Source: Planctomycetota bacterium
GTDB lineage: Bacteria > Planctomycetota > Planctomycetia > Pirellulales > UBA1268
Assembly (NCBI GenBank): GCA_014238855.1
Contig: JABAAH010000001.1
Span: 113,886-177,885 of the forward strand
DNA length: 64,000 bases
Direction: 5' to 3'
The position numbers were made by a program, and so were the translations under genes. The notes under the pieces were generated by a model. The model was not told the DNA's origin. It worked only from the letters and a program-made list of their open reading frames with translations, and ran no database searches. Within the stretch, counting starts at the first letter, position 1; every line of letters begins with the position of its first letter. Below are positions 1 through 9,464 of this stretch, one piece after another.

Positions 1-214
1 AGGATGGTTTTGTTGTATCCCCATCAAATGCTGGTGCCTCAGCAAGCGTTGCTGGATCAGGGCCACCCATACCAAAGGATCCCCATGAGCTACCCATCGA
101 TGAACCACTTTTACAACCACTACCGCAGGCAACAAGCAGGATGAAACAAGTAAACTCAATAGTGCCCAATACAAGACTCCAACGGCGGAGTTTTATCCGG
201 GTAATCAAAGGCAT
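1..214 (-). CDS. Putative lipoprotein, 3' part outside window
   Basis: The reading frame opens with ATG at 214 and runs off the left edge, giving about 71 visible residues. The first 30 residues have a basic start, a hydrophobic stretch and a lipobox-like L-V-A-C with the cysteine at residue 30; a second Gly-Cys lies at residue 34. After it comes a Gly/Ser-rich stretch with repeated Gly-Ser-Ser and Met-Gly. GGAG lies about 8 bases upstream of the ATG. It is most likely an exported lipoprotein of the small planctomycete type. The function is unknown and the missing C-terminal part prevents a better call. Confidence 0.65.
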   Translation of the reverse strand, partial: MPLITRIKLRRWSLVLGTIEFTCFILLVACGSGCKSGSSMGSSWGSFGMGGPDPATLAEAPAFDGDTTKPS

Positions 215-321
215 GGAAATGTCTCCAAAACAGCAGTGGCTAAAGAAACCGATCAGGCAGGGAATACGCTTTGTATCGGCTGGCTGTCAACGGCATCCTT
301 TACCTTAAATCTCCTCCATCT

Positions 322-362
322 AAAAAAATCTGCCGCACCACGACGGGATCGTGATACGGCAG
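322..362 (-). terminator. Rho-independent terminator after sodA
   Basis: On the minus strand, about 40 bases past the sodA stop, CTGCCG and CGGCAG form the outer part of a 33-base hairpin (330-362). The inner stem has two C-A mismatches, and a run of seven T follows (322-328). This is a classic intrinsic terminator and separates sodA from the lipoprotein gene downstream. Confidence 0.75.
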
Positions 363-404
363 AAAAGCATTTCAAAATAGGTGGTAATCAGAGTCTGGGT
401 AAGG

Positions 405-1013
405 CTATTTTGCTGCTGCAAAACGACTCGCTACAACATCCCAATCAACGACACTGAAAAATGCTTGCAGATAATCAGCCCGTCGATTCTGGTACAGCAG
501 ATAATAAGCATGTTCCCAGACATCGACCCCAAGCAGTGGGGTATTACCGTGCATAATCGGACTGTCTTGATTTGCAGTGCTTTCCACGAGGATCTGCCCC
601 TTAGAATCTACTGACAACCATGCCCAACCACTACCAAACCGTGTCATTGCAGCTTTTGAAAAAGCATCCTGAAAATTGGTATAGCTGCCAAAAACTGAAG
701 TAATTGCCTGCCCGAGCTCTCCTGAGGGTTCACCACCTTTGCCACTTCCTAAAGATTCCCAGAAGAGTGAATGGTTGGCGTGTCCACCGCCATTATTTCG
801 TACAGCGGTGCGAATTGCTTCCGGCACTTGCTCTAGATCACCAATGAGTTTTTCTATTGGCAGTTCAGCCAAAGAACTACCCTCAAGAGCTTTATTCACG
901 TTTGCCACATACGCAGCATGATGCTTGTCATGGTGAATTTCCATTGTACGTGCATCAATATGAGGCTCGAGTGAGTCAAAGGAGTAGGGCAGTGGGGGAA
1001 GCGTGTAAGCCAT
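405..1013 (-). CDS. sodA: Superoxide dismutase, Mn/Fe family (Mn-type)
   Basis: Converts superoxide to oxygen and hydrogen peroxide. The 202-residue product has normal family length. Metal ligands are visible as H27, H81, D164 and H168, the last two in the DVWEHAYY signature. The second-shell motif STANQDSP (Q149) is the arrangement of Mn enzymes; iron enzymes usually carry the glutamine near residue 70 instead. I chose the ATG at 1013 because the family starts with a Tyr-x-Leu-Pro-x-Leu-Pro-Tyr stretch right there. An upstream in-frame ATG at 1076 adds an unconserved 21-residue tail. GGAGA lies about 10 bases before the chosen start. No signal peptide is seen, so it is probably cytoplasmic. 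A terminator follows, so it is probably transcribed alone. Confidence 0.93.
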   Translation of the reverse strand: MAYTLPPLPYSFDSLEPHIDARTMEIHHDKHHAAYVANVNKALEGSSLAELPIEKLIGDLEQVPEAIRTAVRNNGGGHANHSLFWESLGSGKGGEPSGELGQAITSVFGSYTNFQDAFSKAAMTRFGSGWAWLSVDSKGQILVESTANQDSPIMHGNTPLLGVDVWEHAYYLLYQNRRADYLQAFFSVVDWDVVASRFAAAK

Positions 1014-1285
1014 GAATGTACGTCTCCGCGTAAAGCAAGGAATGGTGGGAATGAACCAATCAAATCTGAACAACAATCAGCCATGATGCTACCTGAGTTA
1101 CGACTCCTGAGCAAACGCCACTCAGAAGTCACACTACTTTAAAACTCTGACGATCAGGCGAAGAAAAACGATCAGGTAGAGGTCCATGTTGAAACAATGG
1201 AATCTCAGCACTCTGGCCAGAAAAAACCGACAATTTTAAGAGAGACTAAACCGCCACACACCATGTATTTGCAAGGAGATCGCCC

Positions 1286-2392
1286 GTGACCCGACTATTC
1301 GGTCGCAGCCAGCCAAAGCGATCGATCACGTCACCTTCGGCCGACAAAATATCACCGCAACAGAAGAACAGGAATGCTCCTACGAACGCATCTGATGGTC
1401 TCTCTCCTCTGTACAGACACCTAGCCTCTTTTGTGCCAACTCGACCGGCCGCTTTGTTTGCCGTTGCGGCACTCCAGATCTCCGTCACATCTCTGGCAGT
1501 TATTCCATGTTTGGGCCGGGAATTTACCGCCTATAAATTTTTACCTGACGGCGGTGAGTACAGCCAGAGCGTAGACATTCTTCGCGGAGGCATTGGTCTT
1601 CAAGGGCAGGCCCATCTAGCAGGCTGGCTCACGCAGACATCTCTCTTGCTCGCAACTGGAGTAACACTGATTCTTCGATCGATTCACCGCAATCGCCGCG
1701 ACGTGACACGACCCGGCTTCCGGCCATGGGGTGCACTTGCAGCACTATGGATCATCGCGTCTCTGGCGACAGCAGTACCAATCGGACCGGCGGCGGCATC
1801 AGCCATGCTCCAGGTGACTGAAACCCCTTTTGGACCGCAGGGGCTCGGCTGGTGGGTCGCACTAGGATCCCTGTACTCATTCATAACCATTTCCGGAACA
1901 CTCTGCAGACTTCGCGAAAAAATTCTTCCTATCCTGGCAGTCACACCAGGACTTCTTTTTTGGTGTGCGTCAACGGTGTGCATTTGGTTTTCGGCAACCG
2001 AACCACGACTCCTTTTTGTATCAAATGCCACCTGGCTCATTGGCAGTGGGTTTATCTTGTTCGCAATGCTCCTTACAGTTCGGGGGAACCTTCGAGAAAT
2101 AGATGGCCTCTGCAAACAGAACAAGTCTGTATTACCGAAAAAAAACCATCAGTCTTTTAGTTCCCCAGCAATACACTCACCCACAGAAACGCTGGACAAT
2201 TCAGCATCTACGGCCATTGACTTCGAAGAGATTCCGATGAACGCAGCAGACGAGCAACATTCAATGCCTAACGACGATGCGATCGACGATGAAACCTATT
2301 CGAGTGACAATGAGCCACCTTTACAACGTCGACTATCGAAAGCTGAGCGACGCCGACTCCGCAAACTCACGAGGAACGGGCGGGCTGCTTAG
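1286..2392 (+). CDS. Multi-pass membrane protein of unknown function
   Basis: I do not recognise a family for this 368-residue protein. It has about six hydrophobic segments (roughly residues 55-77, 111-131, 149-172, 187-208, 213-236 and 247-266). The N-terminal 50 residues are polar and Lys/Ser-rich. The C-terminal tail of about 100 residues is first acidic and then strongly basic (residues about 345-368), and is probably cytoplasmic. The start is GTG at 1286, with AGGAG about 8 bases upstream. It lies just before gltX in the same direction with a 68-base gap holding a 15-bp tandem duplication. It may be a planctomycete-specific inner-membrane protein; no catalytic motif is visible. Confidence 0.7.
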   Translation: MTRLFGRSQPKRSITSPSADKISPQQKNRNAPTNASDGLSPLYRHLASFVPTRPAALFAVAALQISVTSLAVIPCLGREFTAYKFLPDGGEYSQSVDILRGGIGLQGQAHLAGWLTQTSLLLATGVTLILRSIHRNRRDVTRPGFRPWGALAALWIIASLATAVPIGPAAASAMLQVTETPFGPQGLGWWVALGSLYSFITISGTLCRLREKILPILAVTPGLLFWCASTVCIWFSATEPRLLFVSNATWLIGSGFILFAMLLTVRGNLREIDGLCKQNKSVLPKKNHQSFSSPAIHSPTETLDNSASTAIDFEEIPMNAADEQHSMPNDDAIDDETYSSDNEPPLQRRLSKAERRRLRKLTRNGRAA

Positions 2393-2418
2393 TCGCCCTT
2401 TGACGAAAGGCTCTCGTT

Positions 2419-2448
2419 TCCCGATAGTGCTTGTCCCGATAGTGCTTA
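2419..2448 (+). repeat. 15-bp tandem duplication upstream of gltX
   Basis: Two adjacent copies of a 15-base unit beginning TCCCGATAGTGCTT (2419-2433 and 2434-2448) differ only in the last base. The second copy ends two bases before the GGAGG of gltX, so the duplication alters the spacing and leader of that gene. Confidence 0.85.
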
Positions 2449-2460
2449 TGGAGGTTTCCT

Positions 2461-4020
2461 GTGACTGTACGAACTCGTTTTGCCCCAAGCCCCACTGGCT
2501 TTCTTCATATCGGTGGTGTCCGAACGGCACTATTTAATTGGCTATTCGCAAAACATCACGGTGGCGCATTCATTTTGCGAATCGATGATACTGATGGCAT
2601 ACGAAATCTTGAAACTGCTTTGGAGCCAATTCTCGAAGGCCTTCGGTGGCTTGGAATAACCTGGGACGAGGGTCCGGGCGCTAAAGGAAATCATGGTCCG
2701 TATTTTCAGTCTCAACGTGCCGATCGGTACGCAGCTGCAGCAAAACGTCTTCTTGATACTGGCTTTGCGTATCGAGATTTCGCAACTCCTCAGGAACTTG
2801 ATGCGGAACGCAAAGAGGCACAGGCTGCAGGTCGTCCCTTTCTTTACAGCCGCAGGTTTGCTGCATTCGATAAGGAAACTGTCGCACGATTCGAGACGGA
2901 GGGTCGCCGAGCAGTCGTTCGACTCAAAATGCCTCGGGAAGGGCAGCTTGTCATCGATGACAAAGTACGCGGCGAAGTAACCTTTGCCTGGGAAAGAGAG
3001 CAAGACCACGTCATACAGCGAGCCGACGGCTCATGCCTTTATCACCTCGCGACTGTTGTGGATGACCACGACATGGAAATTAGCCACGTTATCAGAGCAG
3101 AAGAACACCTCTCGAATACGCCTCGACAAGCTTTTATTGCGCAAAGCCTAGGCTATAAGCTGCCAACTTTTGCACACCTCCCACTTGTTGCAGAACCAGG
3201 CAGCCGCACAAAACTCAGCAAACGCAAATTAGACAAATACCTGAAAAATCGTGATTTTGCTCAGGTCAACGAGCATGGCATGAGAATTGCGCAGCAGATT
3301 GGACTTGAGCCTGAATCCGACACGTTCAACCCAGTCATTGTCGATTTCTACCGAGATGTTGGCTACCTTCCGTGGGCTCTTGACAATTATCTCACGCTCC
3401 TCGGATGGTCTCTTGATGATCACACAGAATTTTTTACTCGCAGCCAACTCATCGAGAACTTTTCGCTTGAACGCGTGAATAGTTCTCCAGCAAGTTTCGA
3501 TCCAAAGAAATTGTGGGCCGTTCAAGATCACTATATGCAGCAACTTTCGACGGCTGAAAAATTTGATCTTATGGTACCGTTTCTCATCAAAGCTGGCCTC
3601 GTCTCTGAGCCCGTATCGAATGAAATCAAAGACTTTGTTTTTCAAATTATCGAAGCTTCCGGGAACCGACTAAAAGTTGCGGGAGACATCCTGACATATG
3701 CCACATTTTTTCTTGTCGAGAAGCTGACCTTTGATCCAGCAGCCGTGGCCAAACGACTTTCAAAGCCCGGAACTGCAGATCTTCTTCAGCAATTCATCGA
3801 GCATGTTGCGGTTGCTGAGCCATTCCACACCGACACTCTTGAACCTGCCCTAAAGTCTGTGGTCGAAACTGCGGACAAGAAGGTAGGGGATCTTATTCAC
3901 GCGGTGCGTGTTGCCGTGACAGGAACGACTGTCGGGCCCGGGCTCTATGACTGTCTCGTTATTCTCGGTCGTGAAAAATCTCTTGAACGACTTCGTAATG
4001 CTCTCGAACTCTGTGGCTGA
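2461..4020 (+). CDS. gltX: Glutamate--tRNA ligase
   Basis: Class I aminoacyl-tRNA synthetase that charges tRNA with glutamate. The 519-residue protein has the HIGH-type motif HIGG at residues 16-19, the RIDDTD stretch near 40-45, the EEHLSNTPRQ segment near 214-223 and a KLSKR version of KMSKS at 251-255. The C-terminal half is the all-helical anticodon-binding region. The GTG start at 2461 is placed by GGAGG six bases upstream and by the family N-terminus, which begins with Arg-Phe-Ala-Pro-Ser-Pro-Thr-Gly. After KLSKR there is a somewhat longer linker than in common GluRS. Specificity for tRNA-Glu versus tRNA-Gln cannot be read from sequence alone. No second glutamyl/glutaminyl synthetase is in the window. 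Confidence 0.95.
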   Translation: MTVRTRFAPSPTGFLHIGGVRTALFNWLFAKHHGGAFILRIDDTDGIRNLETALEPILEGLRWLGITWDEGPGAKGNHGPYFQSQRADRYAAAAKRLLDTGFAYRDFATPQELDAERKEAQAAGRPFLYSRRFAAFDKETVARFETEGRRAVVRLKMPREGQLVIDDKVRGEVTFAWEREQDHVIQRADGSCLYHLATVVDDHDMEISHVIRAEEHLSNTPRQAFIAQSLGYKLPTFAHLPLVAEPGSRTKLSKRKLDKYLKNRDFAQVNEHGMRIAQQIGLEPESDTFNPVIVDFYRDVGYLPWALDNYLTLLGWSLDDHTEFFTRSQLIENFSLERVNSSPASFDPKKLWAVQDHYMQQLSTAEKFDLMVPFLIKAGLVSEPVSNEIKDFVFQIIEASGNRLKVAGDILTYATFFLVEKLTFDPAAVAKRLSKPGTADLLQQFIEHVAVAEPFHTDTLEPALKSVVETADKKVGDLIHAVRVAVTGTTVGPGLYDCLVILGREKSLERLRNALELCG

Positions 4021-4136
4021 GAAGTGCTTCCTAGGCGCATGGTGCAAGAAACAGGTAGAGTTTAGTTTCAGATTTATTTTTTCGAAAGAAACTCACACCG
4101 AATCTTTCTAGTACTTTGCTCACGAAGGAGATATGA

Positions 4137-5039
4137 ATGCCTCTGCTTGTAGTTGGAAGCGTAGCCTTTGATTGTATAGAAACCCCAACTGACAAGCGGG
4201 ATGATGTTCTGGGGGGGTCTGCTGTATTTTTTTCGTATGCTGCCAGTTTCTTCTCTCCGGTTCGCATGATTGGTGCGGTTGGTGAAGACTGGCCTGAAGA
4301 GCACACGGCCTTGCTTAAGCGCAAGGGAATTGACACATCAGGGCTTCAAATCATCCCTGGTGGTAAAACATTCCGGTGGCGAGGACGCTACCTTCCAAAC
4401 ATGAACGACCGGGAAACCATCGAAGTGCACCTCAATGTGCTTGACGAATTCCAGCCAAAATTAGGACCGACACACCAAGACTGTCGATTTCTCTTCCTTG
4501 GTAATGCTTCACCTGCGGTACAACTCGATGTTCTCAAGCAGGCTAAAAACGCAGAACTGACTGTTGCTGACACCATGGATTTATGGATCAATATTCAGAG
4601 GGATGAACTGAATGAATTATTGACCAAGATCGATGGACTTGTTCTTAATGATGCTGAAGCCAAACTGCTCGCAGAGGATGAAAACCTTGTACGGGCAGGC
4701 CACGCAATACGGGCAATGGGGCCAAAATTTGTTGTCATAAAAAAGGGAGAACATGGTGCCATGTTCTTTAGTGAACATGAAATGTACGTCATGCCTGCTT
4801 TCCCAACCGAGAAAGTACTCGATCCAACTGGTGCTGGAGACAGTTTTGCAGGCGGCATGATGGGTCACTTAGCCTCACTCGGACGATTTGACCCACAGGC
4901 TTTAAAGGAAGCTCTTGCTTACGGAACTGTCACAGCAAGTTTTACTGTTGAGGACTTCAGCCTTGGTCGACTTGAAAAACTCGATCGTTCTCTCCTCGAT
5001 CAGCGGCTCAAAGAATATCGACAAATGCTGAGTTTCTGA
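4137..5039 (+). CDS. PfkB-family sugar kinase
   Basis: Ribokinase-like carbohydrate or nucleoside kinase of 300 residues. The C-terminal PfkB signature DPTGAGDSFAGG lies at residues 229-240, with D235 as catalytic base. The N-terminal Gly-Gly (residues 26-27) with the following Val/Phe stretch is the usual substrate-side motif. GGAG lies six bases before the ATG at 4137; an out-of-frame ATG at 4133 is probably not used. The true substrate (ribose, fructose, adenosine or another sugar) cannot be told from the sequence. It sits between gltX and recA as a separate gene. It could in principle supply a missing sugar kinase for the fucose cluster 25 kb away, but nothing in the sequence supports that. 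Confidence 0.88.
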   Translation: MPLLVVGSVAFDCIETPTDKRDDVLGGSAVFFSYAASFFSPVRMIGAVGEDWPEEHTALLKRKGIDTSGLQIIPGGKTFRWRGRYLPNMNDRETIEVHLNVLDEFQPKLGPTHQDCRFLFLGNASPAVQLDVLKQAKNAELTVADTMDLWINIQRDELNELLTKIDGLVLNDAEAKLLAEDENLVRAGHAIRAMGPKFVVIKKGEHGAMFFSEHEMYVMPAFPTEKVLDPTGAGDSFAGGMMGHLASLGRFDPQALKEALAYGTVTASFTVEDFSLGRLEKLDRSLLDQRLKEYRQMLSF

Positions 5040-5345
5040 CGATTGTAAGGCCCTGCGAAAGACATGGCACTCAATCCGACTTTACAAACGATATTTTTCA
5101 CTTGCTAAGCAGGAGATTTGCCGATACTATACGCATGTTCACCTCCGTCGTGTGGGAGTGATCCTGCGATGTGGCGAGTACCCCCTTCGCTTGTCCAGAC
5201 ACGTGAATGCAGACGCATTATTGTATTGATCCAAAATTTAACCACTACGACGTAGCCGTTTTTTGTGGAATTCGTCACACTTTGGTTTCAATACCTGTTG
5301 TCGTTACAGTATTCGCGCAGAATGAATCGTTGAAAGGAATCGGCA
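5040..5345 (+). other. Long leader/intergenic region of recA
   Basis: This 306-base gap holds no ORF that I can support. It contains a promoter-like pair at 5102-5130 and, about 20 bases later, a small inverted repeat CTCC...GGAG near 5149-5160. I looked for a LexA-type operator before recA and found no convincing palindrome. Confidence 0.4.
5102..5130 (+). promoter_or_regulatory. Candidate sigma70-type promoter for recA
   Basis: TTGCTA (5102-5107) and TACTAT (5125-5130) are each a 4/6 match to the -35 and -10 consensus, with a 17-base spacer. If used, the recA transcript would have a leader of about 210 bases. This is sequence resemblance only. Confidence 0.3.
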
Positions 5346-6590
5346 ATGATCAGCGCGGTAAAACAAACCCCTAAAATAAAAACTGAATCGTTATCTCACA
5401 AAGAAGGAGCGTCAGCCCGTATGGCCAAGACAAAGCAAGCAAAAGAGAAGGCCGGAGCGCCGCAAACCAATAGTCGCTCGACAAAGAAAAAGAGCGGCTC
5501 AAAGGCAACGGATTCATTTATCGATGGCAATCCAATACTGAAGACTGCTCTTGCACAAATCGAGAAAGAGTTTGGACAAGGCTCTATCATGCCACTTGGC
5601 ACCGATTCAACAACCACCGTTCCTGGAATTCCCAGCGGAAGCCTCTCTGTCGACATAGCTCTCGGTGGAAACGGCTTCCCGCGTGGTCGCATCATTGAAA
5701 TTTTTGGGCCGGAGTCGAGTGGCAAAACTACGCTCGCTCTTCATGCAGTAGCTGCTGCTCAGAAAAACGGTGGTGTCGCAGCATTTATCGACGCCGAACA
5801 TGCACTCGATCCAAGTTGGGCAAAAAAACTTGGAATCACACTCGAAAACCTCCTCGTCAGTCAACCTGCCAGTGGTGAAGAAGCGATGAATATCACAGAG
5901 TTGCTTATCAAATCAAATGCTGTTGACGTCATCGTCATTGATTCTGTTGCTGCTCTCGTGCCCCAAAAAGAACTCGATGGTGATATGGGTGATTCATTTG
6001 TTGGACTTCAGGCTCGTCTCATGAGTCAAGCGATGAGAAAACTTACAGGTGCGATCGCTAAAAGCAAAACATGCGTGATCTTCATCAATCAGATACGTGA
6101 AAAAATTGGTGTCATGTTTGGTAGCCCTGAAACAACTCCAGGTGGCCGAGCATTAAAATTCTATTCTTCATGCCGAGTAGATGTTCGACGAATCGGAGCA
6201 CTCAAAGATGGAGAAGAGGTTGTCGGGCAACGTGTTCGCGCGAAAATTGTCAAGAATAAAGTTGCTCCACCTTTCCGCATTGCCGAGTTCGACATGATGC
6301 ATTCTGACGGCATAAGTGCAGAAGGAGATCTCATTGATCTCGGCCTGGCCGCAAAACTGATTGAAAAATCAGGAACCTGGATTCGCTATAATGATTCACA
6401 TCTAGGGCAGGGGAGAGAGAAAGCAAGGCTCTACCTCAAGGAAAATCCAGATATTGCTGAAGAAATACGACAAAAAATTATCGTAAGCCGAGAACCACCC
6501 GTAGAAGTAGAAACCGAAGCGAAGGTAGAAACCGAAGCGAAGGTTGAAACCGAAGCGAAGGTAGAAACTGAAGCGAAGGTAGAGTCGTAA
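5346..6590 (+). CDS. recA: Recombinase RecA
   Basis: ATP-dependent strand-exchange protein for homologous recombination and DNA-damage response. Of 414 residues, the first 60 form a Lys/Ser-rich extension, the core follows with Walker [10 protein letters not shown] at 121-129, and a short acidic/basic tail ends the protein. An in-frame ATG at 5421 would give a start (MAKTK...) closer to common RecA, but AAGGAAT sits six bases before the ATG at 5346 while the inner ATG has a poorly spaced site, so I kept 5346. The last 27 residues are four copies of VETEAK and a final partial copy, encoded by a perfect or near-perfect 18-bp tandem repeat. A strong terminator follows. No lexA or recX is adjacent. 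Confidence 0.95.
   Translation: MISAVKQTPKIKTESLSHKEGASARMAKTKQAKEKAGAPQTNSRSTKKKSGSKATDSFIDGNPILKTALAQIEKEFGQGSIMPLGTDSTTTVPGIPSGSLSVDIALGGNGFPRGRIIEIFGPESSGKTTLALHAVAAAQKNGGVAAFIDAEHALDPSWAKKLGITLENLLVSQPASGEEAMNITELLIKSNAVDVIVIDSVAALVPQKELDGDMGDSFVGLQARLMSQAMRKLTGAIAKSKTCVIFINQIREKIGVMFGSPETTPGGRALKFYSSCRVDVRRIGALKDGEEVVGQRVRAKIVKNKVAPPFRIAEFDMMHSDGISAEGDLIDLGLAAKLIEKSGTWIRYNDSHLGQGREKARLYLKENPDIAEEIRQKIIVSREPPVEVETEAKVETEAKVETEAKVETEAKVES
6507..6578 (+). repeat. 18-bp tandem repeat (4 copies) in recA 3' end
   Basis: Four adjacent units of GTAGAAACCGAAGCGAAG at 6507-6524, 6525-6542, 6543-6560 and 6561-6578. Units 1 and 2 are identical, unit 3 has one change (GTT) and unit 4 one change (ACT). 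The unit is six codons, so copy-number change keeps the RecA frame and only lengthens or shortens the VETEAK tail. Confidence 0.95.
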
Positions 6591-6647
6591 AGCCTGCTCA
6601 TCGCCAATCACTCAAATGCTTTCTGAGAAAAGCTAGTATTACATTTT

Positions 6648-6685
6648 CCCCCTCAGGAGACTCTGGCTCTTGGGGGGGTTTTTTT
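6648..6685 (+). terminator. Rho-independent terminator after recA
   Basis: CCCCC at 6648-6652 pairs with the G run at 6672-6678, with further pairing between AGGAG and CTCT inside, and seven T follow (6679-6685). It lies about 60 bases beyond the recA stop. Confidence 0.8.
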
Positions 6686-6833
6686 AGTGAGAAAAGCGGC
6701 GTAGATACCCACAGACAGAGACGGCTGTCGCCAGCAAGCGAGCAGAAATAACTGGCCTGTATCGCACACCAAGAGCATGTATAGTGCGATATATTCCCGA
6801 TAAGCCCGTTATATTCCGGAGCAAAGAAAACCG

Positions 6834-9464
6834 ATGAAGGCAGACGATCTCAGAGAAGCGTATCTCACCTTTTTTGAATCAAAAGGTTGTACTCGTAGGC
6901 CAAGCGATGTGCTTGTTCCGCGATGGGATCCTTCCGTGTTATTCACACCAGCTGGCATGAATCAGTTCAAGGATCATTTCCTAGGGAAATGCAAACTTGA
7001 CTTCACACGAGCAACCTCATGCCAAAAGTGCTTGCGGACAGGAGACATTGAAAATGTTGGCCGAACACCGCGGCATCATACTTTTTTTGAAATGTTGGGA
7101 AATTTCAGCTTTGGTGATTATTTCAAGCGCGAGGCGATTCTTTGGGCCTGGGAATTTCTTACAAGCCGCGATTGGCTGAACATTGCTCCAGAAAAACTTA
7201 CAATAACAGTCTATGAAGATGACAACGAAGCCTATTGCATCTGGTCTGATGAGGTTGGGGTGCCATCGAATCGTATTACTAAAATGGGAGAAGAAGACAA
7301 CTTCTGGCCTGCAAGTGCTCCCTCACAGGGTCCTGATGGCGTCTGTGGCCCTTGCAGCGAAGTTTTCTACCAGATGCCAAACGGCAGTGAAGTAGAGATA
7401 TGGAATCTCGTGTTCACCCAACACAACCGAATTGGTGATCCACCAGATAACCTCAGACCACTTCCAAGTCGGAATATCGATACAGGCATGGGGTTAGAAC
7501 GCACATGCGCAGTGCTTCAAGGTGTCGACAGCAATTTCCATATCGATATCCTTTTACCGCTCGTTGAAGCTGTTGCTGATACCTGCAAGCAACACTACAT
7601 AGCTGGTGACGACAATGGCCGCCGGATACGCCGGATTACTGACCATGTTCGTGCGTGTACGTTTGCGATTCACGAAAATGTACTGCCGGGCAACAATGAA
7701 GAAAAGTATGTTGTGAAACGTCTTTTACGGCGAGCTGTACTTGATGGATGGCAGATGGGCATGCGAGATCCATTCCTTCACACGCTTCCTCCAGCCGTTG
7801 CATCTCAAATGAAGCACTCCTACCCTGAGTTAGCCAAAACTGTAGAACACGTAACGAATGTAATTAAGCGAGAAGAAGAGTCTTTCCTGGCAACTATCGG
7901 AGGGGGTCTCACAAGAATCAACAAACTCTTCGAAGGCATCCATTCATCTGGCGGTGGCCTTGTAGGCGGAGAGGACGCCGCCGAACTCTATACTACGTAC
8001 GGTTTCCCCCCAGAACTTCTTGAGACACTCGCAGCTGAGCGAAATTGTGCATTCGACTGGAATGGTTTTCGAGAGGCCATGGAGACACACGGAAAAAAAT
8101 CAGGCGCTGGAACACGTGTTGAAGTCTTCACCTCCGGACCACTTGATGCACTTAAAAAAGCTATGCATGGATCAGAATTCTTGGGCTACGAATCCCTCAA
8201 GACAACAAGTAAAATTGTCGGGATCATCGCACAAGAACGGCTTTGCGAATCACTCACAGAAAATAATGTCGTGAATAAAGATTGCGATACACAGCAACTT
8301 GTGACAGTTATTTTAGACAAAACATGTTTCTACGGTGAGTCCGGAGGGCAGGTCGGAGATACTGGTTGGCTCAAGGGACCGAAAGGCACATTTGAGGTTC
8401 TTAAAACCCAGAAAGAAGGTGATTTTTTTCTACATTGTGGTGTTCTTCGCACAGGTTCGATCGAACTCGGACAAGACGTATCAGCAATCGTCGATGAACG
8501 TCGACGGAAAGCCATTCGCCGTGCACATTCAGCAACACACCTTGTTCACGCTGCCTTACAGCACTTTCTTGGCACACACGCTGTGCAGCAAGGCTCCAAA
8601 GTTGATACTGATTTACTCCGATTCGACTTTAGTCATGCTTCCGCCGTTGATCGCGAAACCCTTCAGCACATTGAAGCAATGGTCAATGAAAACGTGCTCG
8701 CGTCAGCACCAGTAGCGGCAAGTCTTTTACCGCTAGAAGAAGCCAGACACGCCGGGGCAATGATGCTGTTTGGTGAAAAGTACCCTGACATCGTCCGCAT
8801 GGTCTCTATTGATGGAATCAGCAGAGAACTCTGTGGGGGAACTCACGTAAATAACACTGGTGAAATTGGTCTTATCAAAATCATCCATGAAGAAAGTGTT
8901 TCAGCAGGCACACGTCGTGTCATTGCGGTCACTGGCCAGCGAGCTCTTGAGCGATTCCGACAGACTGAAGCAACCCTGACTGATTCAGCAAATGCCCTCA
9001 AGGTTCCAGTGCCTGACCTACCAAAAAAACTCCAAGCTCTGATGAAAGAATTAAAAACACTCAAACGTCAGGCTACAACTCAGCAATCCGAGTTTTCTAT
9101 CGACGAACTGTTAAAATCAGCTGAGGAAGTTGATGGGGTGCGAATTGTGGTCGCAGATGCGAAAGGATGTGATGCAGCAGCAATGCGTCATTGCATCGAC
9201 CAACTCCGTCGAAAAGCGAGCCCTATAGCCGTGCTTCTCGGGAGCACTGAGGCTGGCAAAGTTACGCTTGTTGCTGGCATTAGCCGTGAGGTTGAATCGA
9301 GGGGCATTTCCGCAGGCACGTGGATACACGAACCGGCCGCGATCGTTGGAGGCCGAGGTGGCGGCCGTCCGGACCTAGCGCAAGCCGGCGGTAAGCTTTC
9401 TGCAAAACTGCCAGAAGCTCTTGCCCATGCTAAACAGGACATGCGAGGCATTCTGGAAAACTAG
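6834..9464 (+). CDS. alaS: Alanine--tRNA ligase
   Basis: Class II synthetase charging tRNA-Ala, with a cis-editing domain for serine and glycine. The 876-residue protein is full length. The catalytic domain fills about residues 1-240, and the tRNA-binding middle region follows to about 460. The editing domain has HSATH at 565-569 and CGGTH at 667-671 as zinc ligands. The C-Ala domain ends with a GGRGGGRPDLAQAGG stretch. The start at 6834 matches the usual family N-terminus; the ribosome-binding site is weak (GGAG about 14 bases upstream). It follows the recA terminator and so has its own promoter in 6686-6833. Its stop lies inside a tandem duplication shared with the end of convergent tpx. 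Confidence 0.96.
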   Translation: MKADDLREAYLTFFESKGCTRRPSDVLVPRWDPSVLFTPAGMNQFKDHFLGKCKLDFTRATSCQKCLRTGDIENVGRTPRHHTFFEMLGNFSFGDYFKREAILWAWEFLTSRDWLNIAPEKLTITVYEDDNEAYCIWSDEVGVPSNRITKMGEEDNFWPASAPSQGPDGVCGPCSEVFYQMPNGSEVEIWNLVFTQHNRIGDPPDNLRPLPSRNIDTGMGLERTCAVLQGVDSNFHIDILLPLVEAVADTCKQHYIAGDDNGRRIRRITDHVRACTFAIHENVLPGNNEEKYVVKRLLRRAVLDGWQMGMRDPFLHTLPPAVASQMKHSYPELAKTVEHVTNVIKREEESFLATIGGGLTRINKLFEGIHSSGGGLVGGEDAAELYTTYGFPPELLETLAAERNCAFDWNGFREAMETHGKKSGAGTRVEVFTSGPLDALKKAMHGSEFLGYESLKTTSKIVGIIAQERLCESLTENNVVNKDCDTQQLVTVILDKTCFYGESGGQVGDTGWLKGPKGTFEVLKTQKEGDFFLHCGVLRTGSIELGQDVSAIVDERRRKAIRRAHSATHLVHAALQHFLGTHAVQQGSKVDTDLLRFDFSHASAVDRETLQHIEAMVNENVLASAPVAASLLPLEEARHAGAMMLFGEKYPDIVRMVSIDGISRELCGGTHVNNTGEIGLIKIIHEESVSAGTRRVIAVTGQRALERFRQTEATLTDSANALKVPVPDLPKKLQALMKELKTLKRQATTQQSEFSIDELLKSAEEVDGVRIVVADAKGCDAAAMRHCIDQLRRKASPIAVLLGSTEAGKVTLVAGISREVESRGISAGTWIHEPAAIVGGRGGGRPDLAQAGGKLSAKLPEALAHAKQDMRGILEN

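Noticed and set aside
236..614. Two overlapping plus-strand ORFs at the left end
   Set aside because: They cross the sodA terminator and the sodA coding strand and show no plausible protein pattern.
6402..6611. 69-residue minus-strand ORF at the recA 3' end
   Set aside because: It is the antisense reading of the VETEAK repeat and so repetitive by construction.
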